DNA of 64,000 bases. Origin: Mucilaginibacter auburnensis (GTDB lineage: Bacteria; Bacteroidota; Bacteroidia; Sphingobacteriales; Sphingobacteriaceae). This document shows, in pieces, positions 1-8,259 of the stretch. The translations under genes were made by a program, and so were the position numbers. A model generated the notes under the pieces. That model did not search any database and was not told the origin of the DNA. It saw only the letters and a program-made list of their open reading frames with translations. The stretch lies in NCBI RefSeq assembly GCF_002797815.1, contig NZ_PGFJ01000001.1, forward strand, positions 1,364,001 to 1,428,000. The letters are read 5' to 3'. The number at the start of each line of letters is the position of its first letter. Within the stretch, counting starts at the first letter, position 1.

Positions 1-38
1 CACTAATCTCTGATCAACCAGTCACTAATCAACTAATA
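1..38. repeat. Edge of a heptad-type intergenic repeat
   Basis: The first 38 bases consist of ACTAATC-like 7-mers (ACTAATC, TCTGATC, ACTAATC, AACTAAT) running up to the stop codon of the transporter gene. They look like the same repeat class seen at 7114, 8992 and 18784. Only one arm lies in the window, so the palindrome cannot be confirmed. Confidence 0.45.
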
Positions 39-1916
39 TTAACTCTTCACTACCAACACCGGCACATCAACCATATGCCGTACTTTATTAACGGTTGTAC
101 CGAAAATAAGGTCCTTTATAGCTTTATGCCCGTGCGAACCCATTACTACGAATTCAATTTTTTCACCTTCCACAATTTTTGTAATGGACTTGGCCGGCGT
201 ACCAAAGCCAACTTTGGCCTGGGCATTATAACCCAGTTTTTGCATGGCCACTACATACTGTTCAATATTATCAAAATCGCTTTGTGTTTCATGGTCCATT
301 ACCTCACCGCCATAATATTGGGCACCGGCAGTTTCTACCACGTGTATAAGCGTATACAATGCTTTTTTGCCGCCCTGCATAATACCATGCCTGATGGTGT
401 TGGTGTCATTTTTTGAGAAATCAATAGTAATGCCAATATGGTTGTATTGTATAGCATCCAAGTCTTTAATTACAGATGCAATGCCATGGGGAATAAATAT
501 AGGGTCATCCCGGTGTTTAAACAGCAACGGACGAAAAAATACGTAAAGCAGCAATGCACCAATCCCAAACGCAATCGGAATTACCAAAGCATATATCCAA
601 ACAAGCGAAGCGCCTGACGATTCATTTATCCAGCCTGATATTTCCTCATAAACCAATTTAGCATTTAAGCCTACAATAATTAAAGCGCTGGCCCACGCAC
701 CTAATTTGGTCCATTTGCCGATAGAAAAACTGCCCATCTTTTGGCGATCGCTGGTAAAATGGATAAGCGGGATAATGGCAAAACCTAGTTGCAAACTCAG
801 CACCACCTGACTTAATATCAGCAGATTGCCCAGTCCGTCTTCGCCAAAATATAATATAGTGAAGACTGCAGGTACAATAGCCAAAGCTCTTGTCAATAAA
901 CGGCGTAGCCAGGGCTCCATACGCAGGTTAACATGTCCCTCCATAATAATTTGCCCTGCAAGTGTGCCGGTAATGGTAGAACTTTGCCCCGCAGCTATCA
1001 GCGCAATAGCGAACAGTACCGGCGCTGTTTTACCAAAAATATTTTCGAGTAGTTTATAAGCATCCTGTATCTCGGCAACCTCAAAATAACCGTTGCGATA
1101 GAAGGCGCTTGCAGCCAGTATTAGTATGGCAGCGTTTACCAAAAATGCCAGGTTGAGCGCTATCACCGTATCAAAAAAGTTGAAGCGGATTGCGGTTTTG
1201 ATGCCTTCGTCGGTACGCACTATTTGCCGTGTTTGTACCAGGGATGAATGAAGGTATAAATTATGCGGCATCACCGTAGCTCCAATAATACCAATAGCAA
1301 TGTACAATGAACTGCCGGATAGGTTAGTGGGGATAAAACCTTTTGCCACTTCCACCACATCAGGCTGTACAATGAACATCTCCACCAAAAACGATAACCC
1401 AACAACCGATATCAGTGATATAATAAACACCTCCAGTTTACGCATACCTTTGTTCATCAGGAAGAGCATCAGCACGGTATCGGTTATTGTGAGCAATACA
1501 CCCCAGATGAGCGGCAGATCAAATAATAAGTTCAAGCCAATGGCCATCCCGATGATCTCGGCCAGATCGCAGGCTATAATTGCTAACTGGGCCAGTATAT
1601 ACAGAAATAGATTTACCACCCGCGGATAGGCATTTTTGGAAGCCTGCGCCAGATCCAATCCCCTTACTATACCCAAACGCGCGCTTAACGATTGCAACAG
1701 CAACGCTATAAGGTTGGATGCCAGCAGAACCCATATCAGCTTATAGCCAAACGCGCTGCCACCGGCAATATCGGTAGCCCAGTTGCCGGGGTCCATGTAA
1801 CCTACGCTCACCAGGTAAGCCGGTCCCAAAAAGGCCAATATTTTACGCCAGCCGGTTTTATTTTCTGTATTCACCGAGCCGTGTACATCGGCTAATGATT
1901 CTTTACCCGTGTTCAT
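39..1916 (-). CDS. mntH: Nramp-family Mn2+/Fe2+ transporter with C-terminal Usp domain
   Basis: This is a proton-coupled divalent metal importer of the inner membrane, 625 aa, longer than the roughly 410-440 aa of plain MntH. The Nramp core (about residues 25-465) has the TM1 metal motif DPGN at 42-45 and the TM6 motif with A213, M216 and H218 (ATVMPHN). After the last membrane helix, about residues 475-625 form a universal stress protein domain. It keeps the nucleotide-binding pattern G-2x-G-9x-G-T in GSHGHKAIKDLIFGTT, so ATP binding by the cytoplasmic tail is plausible. The gene overlaps the upstream DtxR-type repressor by 4 bp (ATGA), implying translational coupling and metal-responsive control. 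Mn2+ versus Fe2+ preference is inferred from the family and the regulator. Confidence 0.93.
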   Translation of the reverse strand: MNTGKESLADVHGSVNTENKTGWRKILAFLGPAYLVSVGYMDPGNWATDIAGGSAFGYKLIWVLLASNLIALLLQSLSARLGIVRGLDLAQASKNAYPRVVNLFLYILAQLAIIACDLAEIIGMAIGLNLLFDLPLIWGVLLTITDTVLMLFLMNKGMRKLEVFIISLISVVGLSFLVEMFIVQPDVVEVAKGFIPTNLSGSSLYIAIGIIGATVMPHNLYLHSSLVQTRQIVRTDEGIKTAIRFNFFDTVIALNLAFLVNAAILILAASAFYRNGYFEVAEIQDAYKLLENIFGKTAPVLFAIALIAAGQSSTITGTLAGQIIMEGHVNLRMEPWLRRLLTRALAIVPAVFTILYFGEDGLGNLLILSQVVLSLQLGFAIIPLIHFTSDRQKMGSFSIGKWTKLGAWASALIIVGLNAKLVYEEISGWINESSGASLVWIYALVIPIAFGIGALLLYVFFRPLLFKHRDDPIFIPHGIASVIKDLDAIQYNHIGITIDFSKNDTNTIRHGIMQGGKKALYTLIHVVETAGAQYYGGEVMDHETQSDFDNIEQYVVAMQKLGYNAQAKVGFGTPAKSITKIVEGEKIEFVVMGSHGHKAIKDLIFGTTVNKVRHMVDVPVLVVKS

Positions 1917-2563
1917 ATCGCTATTAATAAATTATCTGCCACCTCACGGCTTATGTTTATGCTTGTACCTTCTACCGTTAAAACAACAGAGCGGTCGTAA
2001 TTGACGATCTCTTTTACAAATATTTTTCTGCCGATGGTGAGCTGAAGCCGTTCCAGGTACTGCAAAAAAGCAGGGGAGTGATCACGTACGCCTGATACAG
2101 TGCCGCAGTCATCTACTTCCAATTCCGCAATGCATTTTAAATGGTTGGTTTTGAATTTGCCATGGCGGTCGGGTATAGGGTCTCCATGCGGGTCGTGGCC
2201 GGGGTAGCCCATAAATTTATCCAGGCGGTCAATCAATTCAACTGATGATATGTGCTCCATTTCCTCGGCCATATCATGCACTTCATCCCATTTAAAGTTA
2301 AGTTTCTCCACCAAAAAATACTCCCACAAACGATGCCTTCTAATAATGTTTACCGCTATTTTCTCCCCGGCAGGGGTTAGGCTTACCCCTTGGTATTTAG
2401 CGTAATTAATGAGCAGTTTATCGGCCAGTTTTTTAAGCATATCCGTTACTGATGCTGCTTTGGTATTTAAGGCCGCGGCAATTTGATTAGTGCTCACGTT
2501 AGCATCATTTAATGATAAATGGTATATCGCTTTTAAATAATTTTCTTCGGCTAATGTATTCAT
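1913..2563 (-). CDS. mntR: DtxR/MntR-family metal-dependent transcriptional repressor
   Basis: A 216-aa regulator with the DtxR architecture. Residues 1-60 form a winged helix-turn-helix (LSLNDANVSTNQIAAALN, then AASVTDMLKKL). Residues 65-125 form the metal-binding dimerisation domain, with the conserved EEMEHISS and GHDPHGDPIP stretches. About residues 140-216 form a C-terminal SH3/FeoA-like domain, so this is the long DtxR/IdeR type rather than short MntR. It is first in a two-gene operon with the Nramp transporter. A 16-bp palindrome 22 bp upstream of the start is a likely operator, so autoregulation is probable. The Mn versus Fe assignment rests on the neighbour and is not certain. Confidence 0.9.
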   Translation of the reverse strand: MNTLAEENYLKAIYHLSLNDANVSTNQIAAALNTKAASVTDMLKKLADKLLINYAKYQGVSLTPAGEKIAVNIIRRHRLWEYFLVEKLNFKWDEVHDMAEEMEHISSVELIDRLDKFMGYPGHDPHGDPIPDRHGKFKTNHLKCIAELEVDDCGTVSGVRDHSPAFLQYLERLQLTIGRKIFVKEIVNYDRSVVLTVEGTSINISREVADNLLIAI

Positions 2564-2568
2564 TTAAA

Positions 2569-2600
2569 CAAATCTAATTAAAAATTTAGACTTGCCTAAA
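2569..2600 (-). promoter_or_regulatory. Promoter and probable metal-repressor operator of mntR-mntH
   Basis: On the minus strand a Bacteroidota -7 box TAGATTTG (2576-2569) lies next to the palindrome TTTAGACTTGCCTAAA (2585-2600). The palindrome has perfect TTTAG/CTAAA outer arms, much like DtxR/IdeR/SirR boxes (TTAGGnnnnCCTAA type). It sits between the -33 and -7 positions, where a bound repressor would block polymerase. The -7 box is only about 6 bp from the ATG, so the transcript may be leaderless or nearly so. Confidence 0.6.
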
Positions 2601-2644
2601 AAATGCATAAAATTTAATTCTTTTATTAAATGTTACGAAAAATT

Positions 2645-2663
2645 TAATTTTGTACATTGTACA
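2645..2663 (+). promoter_or_regulatory. Promoter with TGTACA dyad upstream of the Lrp-type regulator
   Basis: TAATTTTG at 2645-2652 fits the TAnnTTTG -7 consensus. It overlaps TGTACA-T-TGTACA (2651-2663), two self-complementary 6-mers separated by one base, 12 bp before the ATG at 2676. The dyad covers the expected transcription start, a good position for autorepression by the Lrp-type protein. Confidence 0.5.
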
Positions 2664-2675
2664 AAAATTGCAAAC

Positions 2676-3146
2676 ATGGCAGCTGAATTAGATAAAATTG
2701 ACCTCCAGATACTTAAGATTTTACAGGAAAACGGACGCATAACCAATCTGCAGTTATCTAACGAAATTGGTTTGTCGCCGGCGCCTACTTTGGAGCGTGT
2801 GCGTAAATTGGAGAATGCCGGTTACATAAAAAGTTACCATGCTTTGGTTGATGAGGAGAAACTGGGTTTAGGTATAAAAACCTTCATTCAGATATCGTTA
2901 GACTTCCATCAGAAGAATACCATTCAAACTTTTATTGACGAGATAAAGCACATTAAAGAAGTTACCGAATGCCATCACGTAACCGGCCAGTGCGATTTTC
3001 TGCTGAAAGTTTATGTACGCGACATTAAATCATACGAGCAACTCATTATGGAAAAGATCAGCCGCATCAGCGTGGTTAAAACTTTCCAAACCATGATGAT
3101 TATGAGCACCAGTAAAAAGGAACCGATAGTGCCGCTGGAGTATTAA
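2676..3146 (+). CDS. Lrp/AsnC-family transcriptional regulator
   Basis: A 156-aa feast/famine regulator. The N-terminal helix-turn-helix is recognisable (LDKIDLQILKILQENGRITN, then LSNEIGLSPAPTLERVRKLE). It is followed by the RAM effector domain (GLGIKTFIQISLDFHQKN through VKTFQTMMIMS), which normally binds amino acids and drives octamer assembly. The reading frame is open from 2592, but ATG at 2676 (MAAELDKIDL) matches the usual family N-terminus and lies just after a promoter. It is transcribed divergently from the mntR operon. The effector and targets are not evident; autoregulation through the TGTACA dyad is inferred. Confidence 0.92.
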   Translation: MAAELDKIDLQILKILQENGRITNLQLSNEIGLSPAPTLERVRKLENAGYIKSYHALVDEEKLGLGIKTFIQISLDFHQKNTIQTFIDEIKHIKEVTECHHVTGQCDFLLKVYVRDIKSYEQLIMEKISRISVVKTFQTMMIMSTSKKEPIVPLEY

Positions 3147-3264
3147 GCCCCCTAACCCCCTAAAGGGGGAACACCAAAAAGAAGCGGCCTGTCATGCAAT
3201 ATGACAAGCCGCTTCTTTTGCTTTAGTGGTTTCAAAAGTTCCCCCTTTAGGGGGCAGAGGGGGG
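3147..3264. repeat. C/G-run palindromic element with internal bidirectional terminator
   Basis: The element fills the whole gap between two convergent stop codons. Outer arms are C-runs ending in CCCCCTAAAGGGGGAAC (from 3149) and the complementary GTTCCCCCTTTAGGGGG (from 3238). Inside is a strong hairpin at 3180-3216 (AGAAGCGGC / GCCGCTTCT plus an inner GTCAT/ATGAC stem) with T-rich ends, which should terminate both genes. The same architecture recurs at 54663-54773, with a half copy at 34210. Confidence 0.8.
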
Positions 3265-3936
3265 TTACCACTTGATCGGCTCCTTCCCCACCTTCTCCAA
3301 ATAGGCATTCGTTTTAGAAAAAGGCTTTGATCCGAAGAAATTACCTTTTATAACCGCCATGGGCGATGGGTGGCTTGATTTGATGATGAGGTGCTTGCTT
3401 TCATCTATCAGCACTGCTTTTGACTGGGCGTAGGCTCCCCACAATATAAACACAACACCTGTTTTTTGATCAGATATGGTTTTGATAACGGTATCAGTAA
3501 ACTGCTCCCAACCTTTCTTTTGATGTGAGCCTGCCTCGCCTGCTCGTACAGTTAGCGTGGCGTTTAACAATAATACGCCTTGCTCGGCCCAATGGGTTAA
3601 GTCACCGCTGCGGGGTATGGTAAAGCCCGGTATGTCCGTAGCTAATTCTTTGTAAATATTTTGCAGCGATGGGGGAGTAGCCACACCTTTTTGAACGGAG
3701 AATGACAGCCCATGCGCCTGATTGGGGCCGTGATAAGGGTCCTGCCCAATAATTACCACCTTTACTTCATCAAAAGGGGTTTTCAAAAAAGCGTTAAAAA
3801 TATCGCTGTTTTTAGGATAAATGGTTTTGCCCGCCAGTTTCTCCTGTTTTAAAAATTCGCGCAGTTTAAGCATGTAATCTTTCTCAAACTCATTACCCAA
3901 AACCTTAAGCCACGAGGCTTCTAATTCTACCGCCAT
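3265..3936 (-). CDS. ung: Uracil-DNA glycosylase, family 1
   Basis: This enzyme removes uracil from DNA as the first step of base excision repair. The 223-aa protein matches the usual family length (220-230). Visible motifs are the water-activating loop GQDPYHGPNQAHGLSFSV (catalytic Asp in QDPYH), the uracil-binding FILWGAYAQ segment and the minor-groove loop HPSPMA (SSHPSPMAV). The start at ATG 3936 gives a normal N-terminus (MAVELEASWLKVLG). It is convergent with the Lrp-type gene across a repeat-plus-terminator element and appears monocistronic. Confidence 0.97.
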   Translation of the reverse strand: MAVELEASWLKVLGNEFEKDYMLKLREFLKQEKLAGKTIYPKNSDIFNAFLKTPFDEVKVVIIGQDPYHGPNQAHGLSFSVQKGVATPPSLQNIYKELATDIPGFTIPRSGDLTHWAEQGVLLLNATLTVRAGEAGSHQKKGWEQFTDTVIKTISDQKTGVVFILWGAYAQSKAVLIDESKHLIIKSSHPSPMAVIKGNFFGSKPFSKTNAYLEKVGKEPIKW

Positions 3937-4017
3937 AAATGTTTATGCAACTGTTGATTTACAGTGCAAATAAACGGATATTTGCACTCTGATTTTTAAC
4001 AGGATTAAAAGAAAATT

Positions 4018-4566
4018 ATGTCGAATATTACAAGGCTGATAATAGCCTGCACCATTTTAGGTGGTGCTATAGCACTTTGTGTTTTTGGTTTATGGGGATG
4101 GGGCATACCTGTGTTTTTAATAGGTGTTTTAGTGCTGGTTACCTTCTTTTTTAACGAGAACATGCTGGTTGCACAGTACTTTTTACGTAAAGAAAATTTA
4201 GATAAGGCCGAAGAGTGGCTGAATAAAATAACTGATTACGAGAAACAATTGCATAAACAGCAGCACGGTTATTATAACCTGCTGATAGGTTTGATCGAAT
4301 CTCGTAAGCAGCCTATGAAGTCTGAAAAGTACTTTAAAAAAGCTTTGACGCTGGGTATGACCATGTCGCACAACACAGCCCTGGCCAAAATAAGTTTGGC
4401 AGGTATAGCCATGGCAAAGCGCAACAAGCGCGAGGCGCAAATGTATTTATCAGAAGCTACTAAGGATGATAAAAATAAACTGCTGGCCGACCAGATAAAA
4501 ATGATGAAAGGGCAACTGGCGCAAATGGATAAGCAAATAGTAAAAGGCTTCCGCCCGCAGTATTAA
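4018..4566 (+). CDS. Small membrane protein with TPR-like cytoplasmic region
   Basis: This 182-aa protein is of unknown function. Two hydrophobic helices lie at about residues 5-25 and 28-46 (GWGIPVFLIGVLVLVTFFF). The soluble part (50-180) is helical and has tetratricopeptide-like A/B helix pairs: YFLRKENLDKAEEWLNKI, YYNLLIGLIESRKQPMKSEK and ALAKISLAGIAMAKRNKREA. Both termini are probably cytoplasmic, with the TPR-like repeats serving as a protein-binding scaffold; that is inference from fold type. It is monocistronic and followed by a strong hairpin terminator shared with the convergent small gene. Confidence 0.7.
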   Translation: MSNITRLIIACTILGGAIALCVFGLWGWGIPVFLIGVLVLVTFFFNENMLVAQYFLRKENLDKAEEWLNKITDYEKQLHKQQHGYYNLLIGLIESRKQPMKSEKYFKKALTLGMTMSHNTALAKISLAGIAMAKRNKREAQMYLSEATKDDKNKLLADQIKMMKGQLAQMDKQIVKGFRPQY

Positions 4567-4588
4567 AAGATAGGAAAGGCAAAAAATA

Positions 4589-4625
4589 AAATAGGCTTTA
4601 AACCCCAACGGTTTAAGGCCTATTT
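4589..4625. terminator. Bidirectional hairpin terminator
   Basis: The stem AAATAGGC-T-TTAAACC pairs with GGTTTAA-G-GCCTATTT around a short CCAAC-type loop, with A/T-rich flanks on both sides. It sits between convergent genes and its right arm contains the stop codon of the 69-aa gene. Confidence 0.7.
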
Positions 4626-4829
4626 GTCTTCGATAGAACCGAAATAGCTGGGTTCAATTCTGTTAAAGTCTGCTCTTGATGAATAGCGCTCGGTAAGCTC
4701 AGCCTCAGCAGCCGGATCAGCAACTTCAACAATTTTCAACAAACTTCTGATAAACGACAGATTAAAGTTTTGTCTGTTCAGTTTTATCAGGTATTCGTTT
4801 TCTGTTATTTCTAAAATAGAATTAGTCAT
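4620..4829 (-). CDS. Hypothetical 69-aa protein
   Basis: A short soluble protein (MTNSILEITENEYLIKLNRQ at its start) with no signal peptide or membrane segment. An N-terminal beta-like stretch is followed by a helical region (FIRSLLKIVEVADPAAEAEL) and a polar tail. It is preceded by an AT-rich leader and ended by the hairpin at 4589. The size and shape recall small Bacteroidota DNA- or protein-binding accessory proteins, but no domain is recognised. It is probably a real gene, given its start context and clean terminator. Confidence 0.5.
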   Translation of the reverse strand: MTNSILEITENEYLIKLNRQNFNLSFIRSLLKIVEVADPAAEAELTERYSSRADFNRIEPSYFGSIEDK

Positions 4830-4994
4830 AATCTTTGTATTAAATGTATGTATGTAAAAATAATCAACACATTCAATGCCAAAGTTTTGCCAATTTTATT
4901 ATTCTATTAAAGAATTGTTAACAACTGATGTTAGTTATTAGTTACTTAACTTAATTAAGTGCGGACATATATAACTAAACACAGCATGAAGAAA

Positions 4995-5315
4995 TTAATT
5001 TGATACCTTATTATTCTTCAGTTCAGGTCTGTTTCTTATCATTGTCCAATATTCCTCTCTTATATCGTCATCTATTGGTGTAGCCTGTTTGGAGTATAAC
5101 GCATCACTACCATCCTTTTTACAACCAGATATCCAATACTCTTCGTTACTCGAGGTTTCAATGCAGTTATGTTTATAGCCGCTTTTCGTTTTTATGAATT
5201 CCTGGCCTTTGTAATACATTGAGCGGCCGGTTTTTGAAAATTCAACACGACCAATTCGCGCTTCGCCTGTAATACTTCCGGCTTTTCGTTCAATGTACAT
5301 TATGCGGCTTTTCAT
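4995..5315 (-). CDS. Conserved hypothetical protein, 106 aa
   Basis: The protein belongs to a small, well-conserved Bacteroidota family recognisable by MYIERKAG, GEARIGRVEFSKTGRSMYYK and the Cys-containing EEYWISGCKKDG motif followed by DDDIREEYWTMIRNRPE. Homologues are often mislabelled as DXP synthase, but the protein is far too small and has no thiamine-binding motif. It is probably a compact beta-rich soluble protein. It lies 12 bp downstream of lysS on the same strand and could be co-transcribed with it. Function unknown. Confidence 0.65.
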   Translation of the reverse strand: MKSRIMYIERKAGSITGEARIGRVEFSKTGRSMYYKGQEFIKTKSGYKHNCIETSSNEEYWISGCKKDGSDALYSKQATPIDDDIREEYWTMIRNRPELKNNKVSN

Positions 5316-5327
5316 TTTAATATTGCT

Positions 5328-7049
5328 TTACTCAAACCAGGCCATTACCACGTCTTTAGCGGGCATGGTAATATCCAGTTTCAGTTTTTTGCGCATACCG
5401 CCCAAATCATTAAATACCTTGTTAGGGTTACCAGCTTTCAACTCTTCAACAGTATTAAAGCCCATTTTATTTAATACAGGCACCCACTCGGCAGGTACGC
5501 CAATGTTGGTAAAATCTTCAACGGTAGCTACTTTAGCTTTCTTCTCAGGGCGCATTTGCGGGAAGAACAGTACTTCCTGTATGGTAGTTTGATTGGTCAT
5601 CAGCATTACCAAACGGTCAATACCAATACCCAGGCCAGATGTTGGCGGCATACCATATTCAAGGGCGCGTAAAAAGTCATCATCCATTGCCATGGCTTCA
5701 TCATCACCTCTGCCTGCTAATACCAGTTGCTCTTCAAAACGTTCGCGCTGATCAATCGGGTCGTTCAACTCAGAGTAGGCGTTGCCTATTTCTTTACCGT
5801 TAACAAATAACTCAAAACGCTCTACCAAGCCTTCTTTGCTGCGGTGCTTTTTAGCCAGCGGGGTCATTTCAATTGGATAGTCGGTTATGAATGTTGGCTG
5901 TATTAAATGAGCCTCCACTTTAGCGCTGAATATCTCGTCTATCAGTTTCCCTTTACCCATGGTGCCGTCTACCTCAATGCCCAATTCGGCACAGGTTTGG
6001 CGTAAACCGGCTTCGTCCATGGCCGATACATCAATGCCTGTATATTTCTGGATAGACTCATACATGGTTAAACGTACGTACGGGCCTGCAAAGTTAATTT
6101 CGTTGGCGCCCACCTGCACCGCGGCAATACCATGTACGGCACGGGTTACATGCTCCAGGCAACGCTCCACCATGTCCATCATCCATACATAATCTTTATA
6201 AGCTACGTAGATCTCCATAGCGGTAAACTCCGGGTTATGGGTGCGGTCCATGCCCTCGTTACGGAACATTTTACCAAACTCAAACACGCCATCAAAACCT
6301 GCTACTATCAAACGTTTTAAATACAACTCATTGGCGATACGAAGATACAAAGGCATATCCAACGTGTTGTGGTGCGTATTGAACGGACGCGCTGCCGCAC
6401 CTCCGTGTACTGCCTGCAATATGGGGGTTTCCACCTCCATCCAACCCTGAGCGGTAAAGAACTCGCGCATGGCGCTAATTACTTTTGAGCGTTTGATGAA
6501 GATCTGTTTAAAATCGGGGTTAACCGTTAAATCAACATAACGCTGACGGTAACGCATTTCCGGGTCGGTAAAACCATCGTGAATGTTGCCATCCTCATCG
6601 CGCTTTACCACCGGCAGCGGTTTTAATGATTTAGCCAACAGGGTCAACTCCTGCACGTGTACAGATATCTCGCCGGTTTGAGTCAAAAACACATAGCCTT
6701 TAACGCCTATGTAATCGCCAATATCCAGTTTCTTTTTAAATACTTCGTTGTAAAGCGTTTTGTCTTCGCCGGGGCAAATATCATCGCGCTTTACATAAAC
6801 CTGTATACGTCCGGTTGAATCCTGCAGTTCGGCAAATGATGCGCTGCCCATAATACGGCGGCTCATAATACGGCCGGCCAGCGTTACCTGTTTATACTTA
6901 TCCTCGTCAGATTTAAAATTATCGGCAATTTCCTGTGCGAAGGCGGTAACCTTATACTCTTCGGCAGGATAGGGATCAATACCTAAGGCGCGAAGCTGTT
7001 GTAATGATTCGCGGCGAATAATTTCCTGTTCGGATAATGCAATACTCAT
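5328..7049 (-). CDS. lysS: Lysyl-tRNA synthetase, class II
   Basis: Charges tRNA-Lys with lysine in the cytoplasm. The 573-aa protein has an N-terminal OB-fold anticodon-binding domain (about residues 55-160, with the [20 protein letters not shown] strand set). The class II catalytic core has motif 2 ([20 protein letters not shown]) and motif 3 ([16 protein letters not shown]). ATG at 7049 ([15 protein letters not shown]) is preferred over the upstream in-frame alternative at 7082. About 65 residues follow the usual end (after [10 protein letters not shown]). They form a helical helix-hairpin-helix-like tail ([20 protein letters not shown]...[10 protein letters not shown]), an extension seen in Bacteroidota LysRS whose role is not known to me. 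Confidence 0.97.
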   Translation of the reverse strand: MSIALSEQEIIRRESLQQLRALGIDPYPAEEYKVTAFAQEIADNFKSDEDKYKQVTLAGRIMSRRIMGSASFAELQDSTGRIQVYVKRDDICPGEDKTLYNEVFKKKLDIGDYIGVKGYVFLTQTGEISVHVQELTLLAKSLKPLPVVKRDEDGNIHDGFTDPEMRYRQRYVDLTVNPDFKQIFIKRSKVISAMREFFTAQGWMEVETPILQAVHGGAAARPFNTHHNTLDMPLYLRIANELYLKRLIVAGFDGVFEFGKMFRNEGMDRTHNPEFTAMEIYVAYKDYVWMMDMVERCLEHVTRAVHGIAAVQVGANEINFAGPYVRLTMYESIQKYTGIDVSAMDEAGLRQTCAELGIEVDGTMGKGKLIDEIFSAKVEAHLIQPTFITDYPIEMTPLAKKHRSKEGLVERFELFVNGKEIGNAYSELNDPIDQRERFEEQLVLAGRGDDEAMAMDDDFLRALEYGMPPTSGLGIGIDRLVMLMTNQTTIQEVLFFPQMRPEKKAKVATVEDFTNIGVPAEWVPVLNKMGFNTVEELKAGNPNKVFNDLGGMRKKLKLDITMPAKDVVMAWFE

Positions 7050-7113
7050 AATGTATGTAACGCTATATAAATAAGGCTGCAAAAATAGGATTTTTAGTTG
7101 ATTGGTAGTAAGA

Positions 7114-7213
7114 GATTGGTGATTGAAGATTAAAGATTAGTATTCAATGTCGCTTATAAGTGCGATTAAGATGCGAGGCCGCTAATCTTTAATCACCAAT
7201 CTTTAATCTTCAA
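7114..7213. repeat. Heptad-period inverted repeat upstream of the AraC-type gene
   Basis: The left arm (7114-7140) reads as 7-mers GATTGGT-GATTGAA-GATTAAA-GATTAG. The right arm (7182-7213) is its imperfect reverse complement, starting CTAATCTTTAATCACC. The loop is about 40 bases. The same 7-bp period and arm/loop design recur at 8992, 13191, 13734, 17929 and 18784. Confidence 0.75.
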
Positions 7214-7228
7214 TAACTAATTCGCCCC

Positions 7229-7267
7229 ATTAACAACAAAGTAATAGCTTTTGATGCTTATGTTATA
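7229..7267 (+). pseudogene. Decayed 5' fragment of the HAD-hydrolase gene
   Basis: These bases align codon for codon with the first 13 codons of the HAD gene at 9092-9130. The segment includes a perfect 22-bp identity (7237-7258 versus 9100-9121). The start codon has become ATT and the frame is not continued. Both copies are preceded by a heptad palindrome. The fragment marks the left edge of the AraC-SDR insertion. Confidence 0.65.
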
Positions 7268-7294
7268 CTCTGCTAATTGCTTAACATTTGGGCA

Positions 7295-8188
7295 ATGTAT
7301 GCTGTTGATACCGAAGTTGTAATTCCTAAGTACCCGTTGGCTGCTAATGAGGCAACTGGTAATACCATGTTATCTGTTAACACAGCTAATTGCTCGGTAA
7401 ACTATAACCGCGCCGACTTTTTAGTTCCTCACCGTAAAGATTATTATTTCCTGGTATTTGTAAAGCAGGGTAGCAGCAGGCATTGGATAGATATGAAGCC
7501 ATATACCATTAAGCCTGATACGCTGTATTTTAGCACGCCACAACAAATAAATTTAAAAGAGGAACCTAAACCTTTTACCGGCTTGAGCATTGCTTTTACA
7601 GAAGAGTTTTTGGCGATGCATGAAAATGACATGGTTAGAAACCTTCCCATCATTTTAAATCCTCACAACGGGCATCAACTTGATCTGAACGCAGGTGATT
7701 TAGTTTTTGTAGAAGATATATTGAACAAGATATATTATGAGTACCATACAAAACAAAACTGGCAACAGAGCATGCTGATGGGGTTTATGCAAATTTTACT
7801 CATCTACCTAAGTCGGCTTTACACCGCGCAGTTTAATAACGCGGCACAAGGTAATGAACGCATCCTTCTGCAAAAGTATCTGCAAAAAATTGAGTCGTCT
7901 TTTACTCAACTGCATGATGTGGTGAGCTATGCAGATATGTTAAATATCTCTGCCGGGCATTTAAGCGAGGTGGTAAAACAGCAAAGCGGAGAGCCTGCAA
8001 TTGTGCATATACACAAACGCCTTGTGTTGGAGGCTAAACGTTTACTTTTTCATACGGATCAATCCATTAAAGAAATAGCCTTTATGCTGGGGTTTGAAGA
8101 TGCATCCTACTTTAACCGTTTTTTTAAAAGGCTGGTTAATGATACACCTGTAGCCTATCGTACCCGCATCCGCGAAATGTACCATTAA
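7295..8188 (+). CDS. AraC-family transcriptional regulator
   Basis: A 297-aa regulator if started at ATG 7295; a TTG six codons upstream (7277) and an ATG at 7367 are alternatives. Residues up to about 190 form a cupin-like sensor (RKDYYFLVFVKQGSSRHW, then KPDTLYFSTPQQINL). The C-terminal 100 residues carry the two AraC helix-turn-helix units: SYADMLNISAGHLSEVVKQQ and SIKEIAFMLGFEDASYFNRF, followed by FKRLVNDTPVAYR. It lies 70 bp upstream of an SDR gene on the same strand and probably controls it in response to a small molecule. The effector is unknown. The gene pair lies between duplicated HAD sequence, suggesting recent insertion. Confidence 0.92.
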   Translation: MYAVDTEVVIPKYPLAANEATGNTMLSVNTANCSVNYNRADFLVPHRKDYYFLVFVKQGSSRHWIDMKPYTIKPDTLYFSTPQQINLKEEPKPFTGLSIAFTEEFLAMHENDMVRNLPIILNPHNGHQLDLNAGDLVFVEDILNKIYYEYHTKQNWQQSMLMGFMQILLIYLSRLYTAQFNNAAQGNERILLQKYLQKIESSFTQLHDVVSYADMLNISAGHLSEVVKQQSGEPAIVHIHKRLVLEAKRLLFHTDQSIKEIAFMLGFEDASYFNRFFKRLVNDTPVAYRTRIREMYH

Positions 8189-8204
8189 AACCTCTAAGAG
8201 TGCT

Positions 8205-8259
8205 GTTGCCGCTAACAATGCTGCGTTAACTTTGTATCAGATTACAAAGCAGATACAAA
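8205..8259 (+). promoter_or_regulatory. SDR promoter with overlapping dyad
   Basis: TTG at 8205-8207 and TAACTTTG at 8227-8234 are 19 bp apart and fit the Bacteroidota -33/-7 pattern. A perfect 8-bp inverted repeat, TTTGTATC (8231-8238) and GATACAAA (8252-8259), overlaps the -7 box and ends on the A of the SDR start codon. It could be an operator for the adjacent AraC-type protein or a leader hairpin masking the start. Confidence 0.5.

Noticed and set aside
4995..5315. DXP synthase annotation for this family
   Set aside because: 106 aa with no thiamine or transketolase motif; the label is a known database error type.
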